A stretch of DNA of 64,000 bases from Saccharomycopsis fibuligera x Saccharomycopsis cf. fibuligera (taxonomy: Eukaryota; Ascomycota; Saccharomycetes; Ascoideales; Saccharomycopsidaceae): the NCBI GenBank assembly GCA_001936135.1, contig CP012809.1, positions 979,501 to 1,043,500 of the forward strand. Reading direction: 5' to 3'. Under the pieces are notes generated by a model. That model made no database searches. It saw only the letters and a list, made by a program, of their open reading frames with translations, and had not been told where the DNA came from. A program made the position numbers and the translations under genes. Positions 52,585 to 62,691 of the stretch are shown in pieces; the first letter of the stretch is position 1, and each line of letters starts with the position of its first letter.

Positions 52585-53505
52585 CTAACTCTCCTCATGC
52601 ATGTCCACCCCTTTGTTGGCTAATGCATCAGCGTGATCATTCCCATAATCACCACTATGACCTGGCACATACTGAATTTTCAAATCCGGTAAATTTAGTT
52701 TTCTATACTTCTGATTTATTCTTTCAATATTTTTAAGAATTGGCCTTATCAAGTCGCTGTTGGCGACATCATTTCCGGTGGAAGTTTTCCAATTGTTAAG
52801 TTCCCACTTCTTGCACCACTCAGTAACAGCCTTTAATGAATACTGAGAGTCCGTTTTAAGAGTATAGTGAACAGTTTTAGCGTTCCCCTGAGCAGCATCC
52901 TGGAGATCTAGAGCAATAACCTCCGTAGCATACTCAATTGCGGAAAGCTCCGCACGCTGATTAGTTTGAGGATTACCACGTAGTGGCGCTGCATAGTTCC
53001 GGGAGTCATCATCGCCAAACCACACTCCAAATCCAGCTCTAGCATTTGCTCTGCCATTTCCTCTGGAGGCGCCGTCACAGTACACAGCGCATGGTACAAC
53101 AGCGGCTTTATTGTGGCTGACATAGCTGGCACTACCGTGCGTAGACGAATACGAGTCAAGATCACTACCGTCGTTATCGTTGTCGTTGAGCTCATCAAAG
53201 CTCAGTTGCACCGCTCTGAGACTATTGATAAAATGCGCTGGCACCGGGGGCAACTTCTGCTGACGAGAAGGTATTGAGGACTCATGACTCCATTCTTCTA
53301 TAAACTTTTCAGCCAGCAGACGATTATCAAATTTCTTGTATTTAGCCCCTGAAAAGCCATCCACTTGACGTCGGCAAGTATTCCAGTTATTGTAAATGCC
53401 CGGTTGTCTGCCCCTAGCGACCGCATAGTATTTGAGAGCCATGACGGTTTTGGATATGCCAGTTATGTTTAATTTTAATATCTGCGCCTGACCACAAGAG
53501 GCCAT
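52585..53505 (-). CDS. RNH1: ribonuclease H1
   Basis: About 306 residues from the first ATG at 53505; a second in-frame ATG at 53442 (MALKYYAVARGRQPGIYNNW) aligns with the usual family start. The extra 21 residues could be a leader or unused. N-terminal hybrid-binding domain (ARGRQPGIYNNWNTCRRQVD, FSGAKYKKF), an acidic Asn/Asp linker, then the RNase H fold with catalytic YCDGASRGNG (D), NQRAELSAI (E), KTDSQYSLKA (D) and GNDHADALANKG (D). It cuts RNA in RNA-DNA hybrids, in nucleus and possibly mitochondria. It is a host gene, clearly different from the RNase H domains of the retroelements in this window. Confidence 0.93.
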   Translation of the reverse strand: MASCGQAQILKLNITGISKTVMALKYYAVARGRQPGIYNNWNTCRRQVDGFSGAKYKKFDNRLLAEKFIEEWSHESSIPSRQQKLPPVPAHFINSLRAVQLSFDELNDNDNDGSDLDSYSSTHGSASYVSHNKAAVVPCAVYCDGASRGNGRANARAGFGVWFGDDDSRNYAAPLRGNPQTNQRAELSAIEYATEVIALDLQDAAQGNAKTVHYTLKTDSQYSLKAVTEWCKKWELNNWKTSTGNDVANSDLIRPILKNIERINQKYRKLNLPDLKIQYVPGHSGDYGNDHADALANKGVDMHEES

Positions 53506-54259
53506 GAAAATTGAAAGATTCAAACTAGTTGTTCAAAAGTGACAAGAGTGATCATCAGCAAATAGAGGAGTCGTAACCTACATATACATAGTATATCATC
53601 TCATCTCTGCCTCTTTTTTCTTTTGTTCCTTAGAGACCTGTGCAGTAATCTCACCGCCCCATATCATAGCGGTGCTCGCAACCGACACCAATTTGCACGT
53701 CCTTAGTAACATGGTTATTGGTTAAGCTACGGCGAAAACTAGAGTTTTTTGTATTGCAATATAGCCAGCAGGAGAGTAAGAGAAAGAAAGATAGATTTTC
53801 TTTGTTGGCAGGCCGGATGTTTAAGTGCGCATATTATTAAAGCTATTTCCATCTAATCCGTAAAGTGCACGGACAAATCCTATGCTGCTTAGTTGAAGCC
53901 CGAATATATAATCCCACTAGTTTAATATTGTGTCCAGCAGATTGTCCTCGTAGTTACCTCAGTAGCATCCGCGTATACGGATTAAATTCGAAAAATGCTA
54001 GGTTTCATTTTCCTGGACATATTATTTGGTCTTCATCCACATTGCTCTAATTTTACTGACTTGAGATCTTAGAACTTCTTGCTGGATGTATACGGAAGTT
54101 CGCTATGCAATAGCGATATTGCCTTCACATTGATAAGTTATGTGAAAAAGAGCTACCATGCTTTAATTGTCTTTCTACTAGTTACCGAGCTTTGCCTTCT
54201 ATAAAAATGTGAATTTGTATGTATAATGTGATTAACCCAATCGAAATATTAAAGTCCGT
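53506..54259. other. intergenic region
   Basis: RNH1 promoter plus the 3' side of the CofD-like gene. Small frames here show no coding features. Confidence 0.6.
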
Positions 54260-55810
54260 CTACTGGCTCAATAATTCATTAAGTTTATCCCCAAAATCTT
54301 GCAAGTTGTATTTGTAATGCAATATCAGCTTATGAGGTACAGTATCCGGCTTCAAACATTCTCTTTCGGCATCGCCTTCTTTATGCTTTGGCTTTGGTTT
54401 GTCCAAATTAGCTTTAACCATGGAACATTTAATTCCCAAAACTTTTTCCACTACGTCTCGGTTTATATCAATGTTACTATGATCCAAGAAAAACAAATCG
54501 GTTACAAAGTCAGTGAACTTTAAATTCATTTCTCCTTGAGTGAAACGGTCCCGCTGTATGACAAGTAGCTTTCCCAATGATACTTTTAGGCTTGTGGACT
54601 CTATATCTATGCCCTTATCTTCAAGTGCCTCATCAGCTATGTGTTCAAAATAGTCCATATTCAAGTACTCTGTCTCTTCATCCGAGTTCAAACCCAAGCT
54701 GTACAAAAGTCCCTCAATAATCTTCAATATGATATCTAGTCCATTCATATCACCTGTTTCTCTTTCCGTATTCCCATTTAGCATAAGGACCTTTTTCTTT
54801 GTACACTTTCCGTTAATACAGTGACAGTCCAATATTGCCTCTGCAGTACCTTTTAGAATAAGAACGGGAAGAATACTTGTCATCAATGAACCAATTGAGT
54901 AAACAACAACTTTGGATTTTGCCAAAGCTGTCTGCGCCTCACTAAATAGGGCTGGTTGAAACTCTTCATATTGACGGCTCATGTAGTAAATTTTTCTGAT
55001 TGGTGACGGAAGAGGCTCTGTATGATCTTTTTGAAATATTAGCTGAGGCTGATTAAGCTCAAGGGCGCTTAAGTCTATATCGCTCGGTGTTGTTAATCTT
55101 GGACCTGCACAGACTGTGGGAGAAGGATGAGATATTTGGGACTGACCTTTGATCATTATTCCATTTTCAAGCAATGCTGCAATATTATATCTTTCTTCTT
55201 TAGCATTTATTGAGGGGATGACGCTAAACTTACTATCGATGCCCACCAATCGCACAAAAAAGTCGGCGCATTGGTTGATGTCAAACCCATAAAAGAGTCT
55301 CAAGCTGACCATGAACAAATTACCAATTGATGCATTCTGAAAGTTAAAGTCCCGGTTTCTGACAACAATCTCTCTGTTTAGAAAAACAAAGAGAAACAAA
55401 ATGTATAGTCGTAGACCTCTGTTAACAAGCAACGAGCAGACCTGGTGCTGGCCATAAAGAATGAGGTCCCACTCAGCAACGGCCTTCTGTCTATCTATGC
55501 TCAATCGGTAACTGAAAAACTCGCCTAGCTGTGAGTCTTCTTGCTTCTGTTTGGACTCTTTGTCCTTAAGACAGGTCAATTTTGTAATTCTAGAACGAAT
55601 ATCGCCTATAGCAGGGCCTCCAAACACCCGCAAAATTTCTGCTGATGAGCCACCATTATCTGATATGGGCAAGATGAACGACACTTGTTTGACGCCCTGC
55701 AAGCTGTCAAACACTGACACTAAACTATTGGTGGCTGTTCCACCAGACACAACGGATACCACATGGCCACTGTCTGGGACTGTTCGGTTTTGCGAATGTA
55801 GAAATACCAT
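54260..55810 (-). CDS. CofD/UPF0052-like protein (YNL011C homologue)
   Basis: 516 residues. A glycine-rich N-terminus VVSVVSGGTATNSLVSVF (about 18-35), then SDNGGSSAEILRVFGGPAIG and GDIRSR, the signature of the 2-phospho-lactate transferase CofD / YvcK superfamily. Later, LDCHCINGKCTKKKVLMLNG and an acidic middle. S. cerevisiae YNL011C has this fold but no assigned reaction, and fungi do not make coenzyme F420, so the substrate is unknown. Probably cytosolic; no signal peptide. The start ATG at 55810 gives a normal N-terminus. Confidence 0.85.
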   Translation of the reverse strand: MVFLHSQNRTVPDSGHVVSVVSGGTATNSLVSVFDSLQGVKQVSFILPISDNGGSSAEILRVFGGPAIGDIRSRITKLTCLKDKESKQKQEDSQLGEFFSYRLSIDRQKAVAEWDLILYGQHQVCSLLVNRGLRLYILFLFVFLNREIVVRNRDFNFQNASIGNLFMVSLRLFYGFDINQCADFFVRLVGIDSKFSVIPSINAKEERYNIAALLENGIMIKGQSQISHPSPTVCAGPRLTTPSDIDLSALELNQPQLIFQKDHTEPLPSPIRKIYYMSRQYEEFQPALFSEAQTALAKSKVVVYSIGSLMTSILPVLILKGTAEAILDCHCINGKCTKKKVLMLNGNTERETGDMNGLDIILKIIEGLLYSLGLNSDEETEYLNMDYFEHIADEALEDKGIDIESTSLKVSLGKLLVIQRDRFTQGEMNLKFTDFVTDLFFLDHSNIDINRDVVEKVLGIKCSMVKANLDKPKPKHKEGDAERECLKPDTVPHKLILHYKYNLQDFGDKLNELLSQ

Positions 55811-58072
55811 AGTAAGCGCTTTCTTGAATATCCTCAGTTCGAGTGAGCAAGATAAACAGAATCTTCTACGTAAAGAAACACGGCGCCTGAATACATCTTA
55901 GCCATCGCAGAAAAACATATTGTATGCAATAATCGAGGGCTTCTCGAAAAAGTACGCAACAGGGTTGCGCGCGCTGGTCTAATCTGGCTGCTCCCTTATT
56001 ATTTAGACAGCAACTGCTAACAACTGGGACGAGTATACCGAAAATAGAGACTCAAAAAAAAAGAACTTCAAAAAACGCCAGATGATAATACTGCAAGACC
56101 TTATTCTGGTTTGAGTTTAATTACTTTGTAGATATTGTGAGCATACTTAGCAAACAGCTCCGATTGGCAAATGATGGCTTTGCGTCATCAACATCAATGG
56201 TCTTCTCTTCGCTGTGATTACTGCAACACACACGGTGTCCGGCCATTTAACATGGGAACAGAGATATACCGTAAAAAGCAGCGTCACAGACTTCAAGTGT
56301 TTCAGCAAAAAATACCGCTAAGTAGTAAAGATTTTCGAAACAGTTTCTAATAAACTTTTTGGGTGCTCTATCAGCATAAAGCAAGATTATCCTTTCAAGC
56401 ACCATCTGAGTGATAACCTCGGCTTATATATTGATGAAAAATGAAGCAACTGGAAATTGGTAGTACTTCTACTTCTCCGAATAAAAAGCAGCGTAGAACT
56501 TCCCCTGGCCGAGTAAGGTTTCACATCCCCCAAAAATTTGGTGATAACATATTCAATGTCAAAATTGCAGAAAATTACGTAGTTAAATCACTCAAAAGTT
56601 AAAACATATGCAAAAAAAAAAAAAAACGAAAATGTTTGAAAATAGCTTTGAAAACGATATATTGAAGACCGTCCTTAAAACTGAAATAAGTGAAAGCAAT
56701 GGGATTGCGCTAAGAATGACAAACAAAGAAAGACCGGAGTTCATAAGCAGTCCTATACCCGAAAAGCAAGGGCTTGCCTCTTAATGGATCATAAATACAC
56801 AATGATCCCCAAGATGTCAAACAAGAGCCTCAAAGGAAATGAAAGAACATCTCCGGAAAGCCAGCAATGTAATTTTCAGGTTTAGCTAATATCTAACATA
56901 ATAGCAACTTGAAACTTCTGCCGACCTGTCTCTTGAAATTTCATTAACTTTCGGCCAAGTAGTTCTGTGTCAACTAAAAATGGCAAAACTATGACAGCTA
57001 TAAATGCATTTTGGTAGTACTCAAGTTTCGGCACATCCAAATTAGAAAGATAACAGTCAGAGAAAAAGATTGAGAAAATGTCAACTTATAAATACGTCTC
57101 ATTAAAAATTAAAGGCTCTGTGTCATATTTTGAAATAGTGTCAATTACTTTGCAAAATTGTGCCAATAAAAAACTTTTTTTTTATGTCGCAAACAGGAGG
57201 ACTGGTGATAGCAAGTGTGACCAGAAAAAAAGTGATAATACAGCTAAAAACCAAAATATTGTTGACAGCATGCCTATCAAAAGCTCTTGAATAAAGTTGC
57301 TAGAAAAAACAACTTCTAAAACAGAGCATAAATGTTGTTTTGGTCACAACTCGCCACTGACCTTGTCAAAAAAAACACTGATCACAAAGAAAAAAAAGAA
57401 GCCGAAAAAGAGAAACAGCTAATTAGGTACCGCTGGTATATTGTTTCTATACATTTGTTTTTTTTTTTTTTAGTTGTGCATAGTTCAAAATTTATGATTA
57501 CTTACTTTGATGAGGCATTTAATCTTTCCTTTTTAGATTTTCACTGAGTATGTGTGCTAAGTATGTATTGTTTTGAATCTCTTTTTCTGTTTTTGTCACG
57601 CTGCCCAAATGCATATGAGTCCATTAAAGTCAATTTTTAAATTCAACTAGATTTCAAAGACTACAATTCCATACTTTTAAAAAGCAAGGTCAAGCTTTGA
57701 CATAGCCTACCATGGTGTAGGCTTTTAAATCAGGGACTCAGCACAAAAGCAAAACACTCCGGGAACAGTAACCATGTGAAAAACAGGAAAAAAAAAAAAA
57801 GCTACGAGGCCAAGTTTTCTAATGAAGTAGTTTTATTCTAAAAAAGTAGCTAGATTTTCATGCCAGAAGAAAAAAAGAAAAAAAAAGATTACATAAACAG
57901 AAGGAAGCATTAGGTAGTAAGAATTTAAAAGTAAAGGTAGTAAATAACATTGCCGTCCAGCGGCTAGAAGTAAAGAGGTGTTGGGAATCACAAACGACGA
58001 AATGAAACCAGTGCGGCCTGTAGAGGAAAAGTTATCACTTTAAAAGAGAAATACTTTGATTATGCGTATTCT
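55811..58072. other. 2.3-kb gap, mostly non-coding
   Basis: AT-rich with several A runs (56612-56626, 57790-57800) and T runs (57459-57470). Frames at 57078-57290 and 57332-57547 are low-complexity and unconvincing. Two short coding-like frames at 56441-56784 are listed separately. Confidence 0.55.
56441..56784 (+). pseudogene. two short ORFs, possible remnant of a small gene
   Basis: ORF 1 (56441-56602, 53 codons) starts MKQLEIGSTSTSPNKKQRR and contains GRVRFHIPQKFGDNIFNVKI. ORF 2 (56632-56784, 50 codons) starts MFENSFENDILKTVLKTEIS. They lie in different frames either side of an A15 tract (56612-56626). The mixed residue use looks protein-like. It could be a decayed gene, two microproteins or chance; I recognise no family. 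Confidence 0.3.
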
Positions 58073-59125
58073 TTAAGCAGTTGCTTGCGGTTCTATGACA
58101 GAGTAGGTTCTGCTTTGACTAAAAGCATGATTTTCCTTCACACTGAAGATCATCTCCCTTTTGGACAATTCTTCTCCATTCAAAATCTTGTGGACGCCTG
58201 AAATATAGTCCAAGCCTGAGGTTGAGTCAACATTAGCGGTAGCGGACACTGCATCCCACAAAAAAACTCCACCAAACCGATCTGCAGTAGTGATATTTGC
58301 AGCTCGGGCTTTAGTGGTTTCCAAATCCACAACATACATGGACAGGTTGCTACCTGGAAGCCCCAAGTAGATTTGCATATTATCCTTATTGCCAGATTTT
58401 TGAGAAACAAACTCGCTCCAGGTATCCCAGGAGCTGTAAAATCCAGCTTCGTTGTTGAAAGCACACTGCGGGGAGTTATAAAACTGAACAAATGCAAAAT
58501 CAATCTTTGCGTCAGTGCTTTCAAGAAGCTCAAGGGTGTTTTTATCAGGGTATGGGCACTGCGGTGTTGCGCTAAGCAAGAGAGTTTTGGATGTCCACAA
58601 GTCTCTTAATTTTTTAGCAAATGCCGCAAGGCCAACTTGATTTTCATTTTCAATGTCAAAATCAAACCCGTCAATTTCCGCATCTCCAAATGGTTTCGCG
58701 ACTCCAGCATCACCATTAGGATGAAACATATCATAAACCACTTTAGCTCCAGCTCTGCCATCGTCGTCGCTGCCAAATCCATAACTTCCCATAGTTTTAT
58801 CGCCTCCAAGGCTAAGCAACACTTTTATGCCAAGGTTTTGACAAGTTTTGATATCTGAAGCAATCTGTGTGCATGAGGAACCCCAGCAGGCATTACCAAA
58901 GTTGAAAGAGGCAGTAGAGCCGTTAAAGTTGTTTAAAAAAGATACCATAACGATATCAAACGTTTGTGTTTGGCAATAAGTTGCCAATGATTCCTGGTAT
59001 GCTCCTTGGCCCCAATATACTGCTAGGTTCTTGCCATGTTCTGTGTATTTTGCATTGGATATTTGTACTATGAAAGCGAATAGAACGGATATTATTGTGT
59101 ACACATAGGTTTTCATAGTTGTCAC
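58073..59125 (-). CDS. GH18 chitinase, secreted
   Basis: 350 residues. Signal peptide (MKTYVYTIISVLFAFIVQIS; the second ATG at 59116 is an alternative start). GH18 barrel: LAVYWGQGAYQ (about 34-44), KVLLSLGGD (about 101-109), catalytic DGFDFDIE (D152, D155, D157, E159), LSATPQCPYPD and FVQFYNSPQC, as in the plant-type fungal chitinases Cts1/Cht2/Cht3. E159 is the expected acid catalyst cutting beta-1,4-GlcNAc bonds in wall chitin. The Ser/Thr-rich stalk and chitin-binding domain of Cts1 are missing and no clear GPI signal is seen, so it is probably a short soluble enzyme for cell separation or wall turnover. Confidence 0.9.
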   Translation of the reverse strand: MTTMKTYVYTIISVLFAFIVQISNAKYTEHGKNLAVYWGQGAYQESLATYCQTQTFDIVMVSFLNNFNGSTASFNFGNACWGSSCTQIASDIKTCQNLGIKVLLSLGGDKTMGSYGFGSDDDGRAGAKVVYDMFHPNGDAGVAKPFGDAEIDGFDFDIENENQVGLAAFAKKLRDLWTSKTLLLSATPQCPYPDKNTLELLESTDAKIDFAFVQFYNSPQCAFNNEAGFYSSWDTWSEFVSQKSGNKDNMQIYLGLPGSNLSMYVVDLETTKARAANITTADRFGGVFLWDAVSATANVDSTSGLDYISGVHKILNGEELSKREMIFSVKENHAFSQSRTYSVIEPQATA

Positions 59126-60362
59126 TTTGGTACGCTATAGATGTTTGGTTATTGTCAGTAATGCTTTTCTCAATAAACAGCCTTCTGACAATCACAATAT
59201 TTTACACAATGGACATGCGATACCAGCTACTTCATATATGAAAAAAAAAAAAATATTGACTGCATCGCCTGAGAAGGCCAACGAGAATGTGTATGCCTCC
59301 CATAGTAATTTGATTGGTAGGGTATAGTACCATGGAATACAATAGCCTTCTACCGTCGGCTGTTGCCTAAAGAAGATATGACATTTTCTCATTGTGAAGC
59401 TTGATGATGCCTACCATGGAGCAGTCGTTAATGTACAGTGTTGCGTTAAAGCGGGGATATATGCTGGGATTTTAATAAATGAGCGCATGGTGAATTGCGT
59501 TTGTTAAGGGAAACTGTAGCGGCCCACCATGCAAACAGAAATATCATGGCCGTGAGTTACTAGATCTAGGCAAGCACGTAAAAAAAAACAAAAAAAGAAA
59601 ATAAAAAAGACTGAAAATTACCTGCTATTGTGCAGTTGATATATTATTTGGCGAAAAAAAGTTGTCTAAGCCAAAGTGTCTAAGCAAAGTTGCTAATAAT
59701 AGTAAATCAGGGCGGATTGAGACCAGCTCACTGCAGTACTGCTGTAGCCGAAACACACTGATGAGCCAACATGCACCAGTGCTACTAACCTACTAACAGA
59801 GGAAGCGCAGACAAAAGAAGATATAATGAGCATAAAGTACAGAAAGACACCGAGTAAAATACTACAACACTGAGTGTGTCTATTTGGTATCCGTTTGCTG
59901 AGTGCTTTATGTAGTTTCTGTTTGTAATTCACACTTTTAGTTTACCGCAACTATCACTCACCGTTATGTGCACAACTCTCGCTCCCTGACAGTTGACAGT
60001 TAACAGTTTCGGCGGTGCCCCATTTCACTGCTCCTTAATTTGTGCCTGAAAGTTTCAAATCTGCTACACCATCATGACACTCTAGTTTCCATCACTTTCC
60101 ACAATTCCAGCCCATATCTTCAGGCGTTGTTGTATTTCAATGTGTGCTCTTTGGCTACTCTAACCATCACAGTGCAGCACAACAACCTTCATTCATTATT
60201 CGTTACTGTACTCTATCAATTGGCACCACCCAACATCAGTACCCGACTCCTATTCAAGCTTTGAACCGCCAAAAGACATAATATTTTAGATTTCATAACC
60301 TTTCAGCTGATTTTCGTTTTTTCAGCTAGTATTTCATATCAAGTAACTAATCACTACTTACA
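59126..60362. other. divergent promoter region, chitinase / GPA1
   Basis: 1.24 kb between head-to-head genes. It contains A-rich tracts (59580-59610) and a CT-rich leader before GPA1. No gene is supported; I found no clear pheromone response element (TGAAACA) near the GPA1 start. Confidence 0.6.
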
Positions 60363-61778
60363 ATGGGCTGCGCAGCTAGCAAACAACCAAACATAGACAT
60401 CAACGACCCTCTCTACCTAGCCAAGCAGGCTGACCGGGCCATCAGCGAAGCCCTTGCCTTATCAAACAAACAGCGCAAACCCAAAAAACTTTTGCTTCTT
60501 GGTACTGGTGAAAGCGGTAAATCAACTGTGCTCAAACAGCTCAAGATCCTTCATAAAAATGGCTTTTCCCACCAAGAACGCCAGCAATATTCCCAAGTTA
60601 TCTGGGCTGATGCAGTCAACTGCATGGCCAAACTCATTATTCAAGCTCGTAAACTCAAGATTCCTTTGGATTGTGACGCCCCGAATAACACGTTGAGCAA
60701 ATATCGCGACGTGTTGTTCGTTTATCAGCATGCATTGCTTGACGATATTGATACCGAAATGGCTGGCGGGGAAAAGTTTTTAGTGGATTATCATAGCAAG
60801 TATAGTCCATTCGTGGAATGGAAACGGCAGCAAGATAGCACTGGCCAAACAGAAGCCTTTGAGGAAGATTTAGAAGGCAGTACTGATCAAGAACTACATA
60901 CTTTGATTACTGAAAACCTTGCAAGCGATGGGGAAGCCGCTGCTGACAGTGTTTCTAATGAGGCATCCAGCACCGTCGGTAGCAACAGTCAACATCATCG
61001 GCACCTTGACGGCAGCATGACTACCTTCATCAGAAAGACAAATCCCACTGTTATTGCCAAACAAATTTCTAGAGCTCAGGTTGCGGAAGCAATCACTCAA
61101 CTTTGGCATCATGATAAGGGAATCAAAGCAGTCTATGAAAGAGCTAGTGAATTTCAGCTTGAGCTGAACGCCGATTATTATTTCAACAACGTGGCAAAGT
61201 TTGCCAACGAAGACTATTTGGCTAACAATGAGGATATTTTGAAAGCTAGAATTAAAACTACAGGCATCACTGAGACGAACTTCACCATCAGCGGTGAAGA
61301 ATTCAAGATTTTGGATGCTGGTGGTCAACGATCTGAACGGAAAAAGTGGTTACGGAGCTTTGAAGACATTACTGCGGTGCTTTTTGTGCTTGCTGTAAGT
61401 GAATATGATCAGTACTTGTTTGAGGACAATAAGGTGAACCGAATGCACGAAGCAATGATGTTGTTCAAGACACTAGTGAACTCAAAGTGGTTCATTGATA
61501 CCCCGTTTATCTTGTTTTTGAATAAAACCGATCTATTCGAGCAAAAAATCAAAAAAAAATCAATGAGAACATATTTGCCGGACTATACGGGCAAAGCAGG
61601 GCTTGTGGAAGAGGGCTTAAGGTATTTTGAGAAAACTTTTGAAAGATTTAACAGAACTAAAAAACCAATATACATTCATCGGACTTGTGCTACTGATACC
61701 AAGTCAATGAAGTTTGTTCTTGCCGCAGTGACAGACTTGTTTATTCAAAATAATTTGAAGGCCACAGGGATGATGTAG
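60363..61778 (+). CDS. GPA1: G-protein alpha subunit of pheromone response
   Basis: 471 residues. MGCAAS carries the N-myristoylation Gly2 and palmitoylation Cys3. Switch and nucleotide motifs: GTGESGKST (about 47-55; Thr where most have Ala), RIKTTGI (switch I), DAGGQRSERKKW (D318), NKTD (387-390), TCATDT (441). C-terminus KATGMM is near the Gpa1 form KIGII. It has an acidic Ser-rich insert in the helical domain (about 155-225), a trait of Gpa1 that is absent from Gpa2 and animal Gi. Close identity to Gpa1 (VLKQLKILHKNGFSHQERQQ, QVIWADAV) supports the call. At the plasma membrane it binds the receptor and the Ste4/Ste18 dimer and releases it on pheromone. Confidence 0.95.
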   Translation: MGCAASKQPNIDINDPLYLAKQADRAISEALALSNKQRKPKKLLLLGTGESGKSTVLKQLKILHKNGFSHQERQQYSQVIWADAVNCMAKLIIQARKLKIPLDCDAPNNTLSKYRDVLFVYQHALLDDIDTEMAGGEKFLVDYHSKYSPFVEWKRQQDSTGQTEAFEEDLEGSTDQELHTLITENLASDGEAAADSVSNEASSTVGSNSQHHRHLDGSMTTFIRKTNPTVIAKQISRAQVAEAITQLWHHDKGIKAVYERASEFQLELNADYYFNNVAKFANEDYLANNEDILKARIKTTGITETNFTISGEEFKILDAGGQRSERKKWLRSFEDITAVLFVLAVSEYDQYLFEDNKVNRMHEAMMLFKTLVNSKWFIDTPFILFLNKTDLFEQKIKKKSMRTYLPDYTGKAGLVEEGLRYFEKTFERFNRTKKPIYIHRTCATDTKSMKFVLAAVTDLFIQNNLKATGMM

Positions 61779-62691
61779 GCCATGGTGACTATACAATGTA
61801 TAGGGTGTGTTGCCTTCTAGCCTGGCTAGACTATCCTCTTTCTTCATTTCTCTCTTTTTGAATTTTTTTTTTTTTTCATTTGAATAAGCTTTTAGATGTG
61901 TGAATTTTCTATATCATGAACTTTGGCTGCATTTTTCATATTCTACGTACCGAACGTCACTTGCTGACCATGAACAATCTCTTGTTAATTCAATGCGGCT
62001 TTTGATCCCTCTTCCTCGCTTACCCAATTTTGTTTATGCTTTGTTTCTATTTGAGACAATTCTTAGAATCTTTTTTTAGACTTTGTCTCTGCCTTTTTTG
62101 TCTTCTTTTCCATTATATATCATTGTCGTTCACAATTTATCCTTTGCAATACTTTAACAGCATTTTAGTTTTTGTTCCTCGAGGCAACAAGAAATGTATA
62201 CGCTGATTACCGGAACAAGCTTGATTTTTTATTGACAAGTTACGATGGTGGTTAGTTTATGGAAGGCGAGTTAAAGGTGCTAAGTATTACTATTACTAGC
62301 GTGAAACACATTGACAGCCATGCATGTTGCCATTGAATTTTTCGTGCCAGTCACGTGCCGATATATCTTAAAAGAAGACAAAAACTGCAAGAAGAAAACC
62401 ACAAAGGAGTGGAGTGGGGGACTTCGACACATGTGCGGCAATGCGATGATGGGAAGAGCGTTCAGTAGCATATACGAAACTAAGATCTCATTGATACTGC
62501 CATACTTCCGATGAGTGGCGACTGACAATTGATTGAGGTAAACGCGTATTTAATAGTGCAGACTAGAAGTTACTGATTGTATGATATTTCTGAAGGTGGA
62601 AGGTAGACATCAACAAAAATAATATCAACAATCAAAGATCAAGGACTTTGATTCAACACTCAACGTCAACGATCAGCGCATAATCACTCAA
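61779..62691. other. intergenic region
   Basis: T-rich 3' region of GPA1 (T runs at about 61860-61878) and the promoter of the next gene. A lone TGAAACA at 62302-62308 is noted. No gene seen. Confidence 0.6.

Noticed and set aside
54299-54523. Short ORFs opposite host genes, such as 54299-54523, 58373-58609 and 60894-61328
   Set aside because: They are shadows of the CofD-like, chitinase and GPA1 genes on the other strand.
62302-62308. Pheromone response element TGAAACA near the unidentified gene
   Set aside because: A single copy about 390 bp from the ATG; functional sites are usually clustered.
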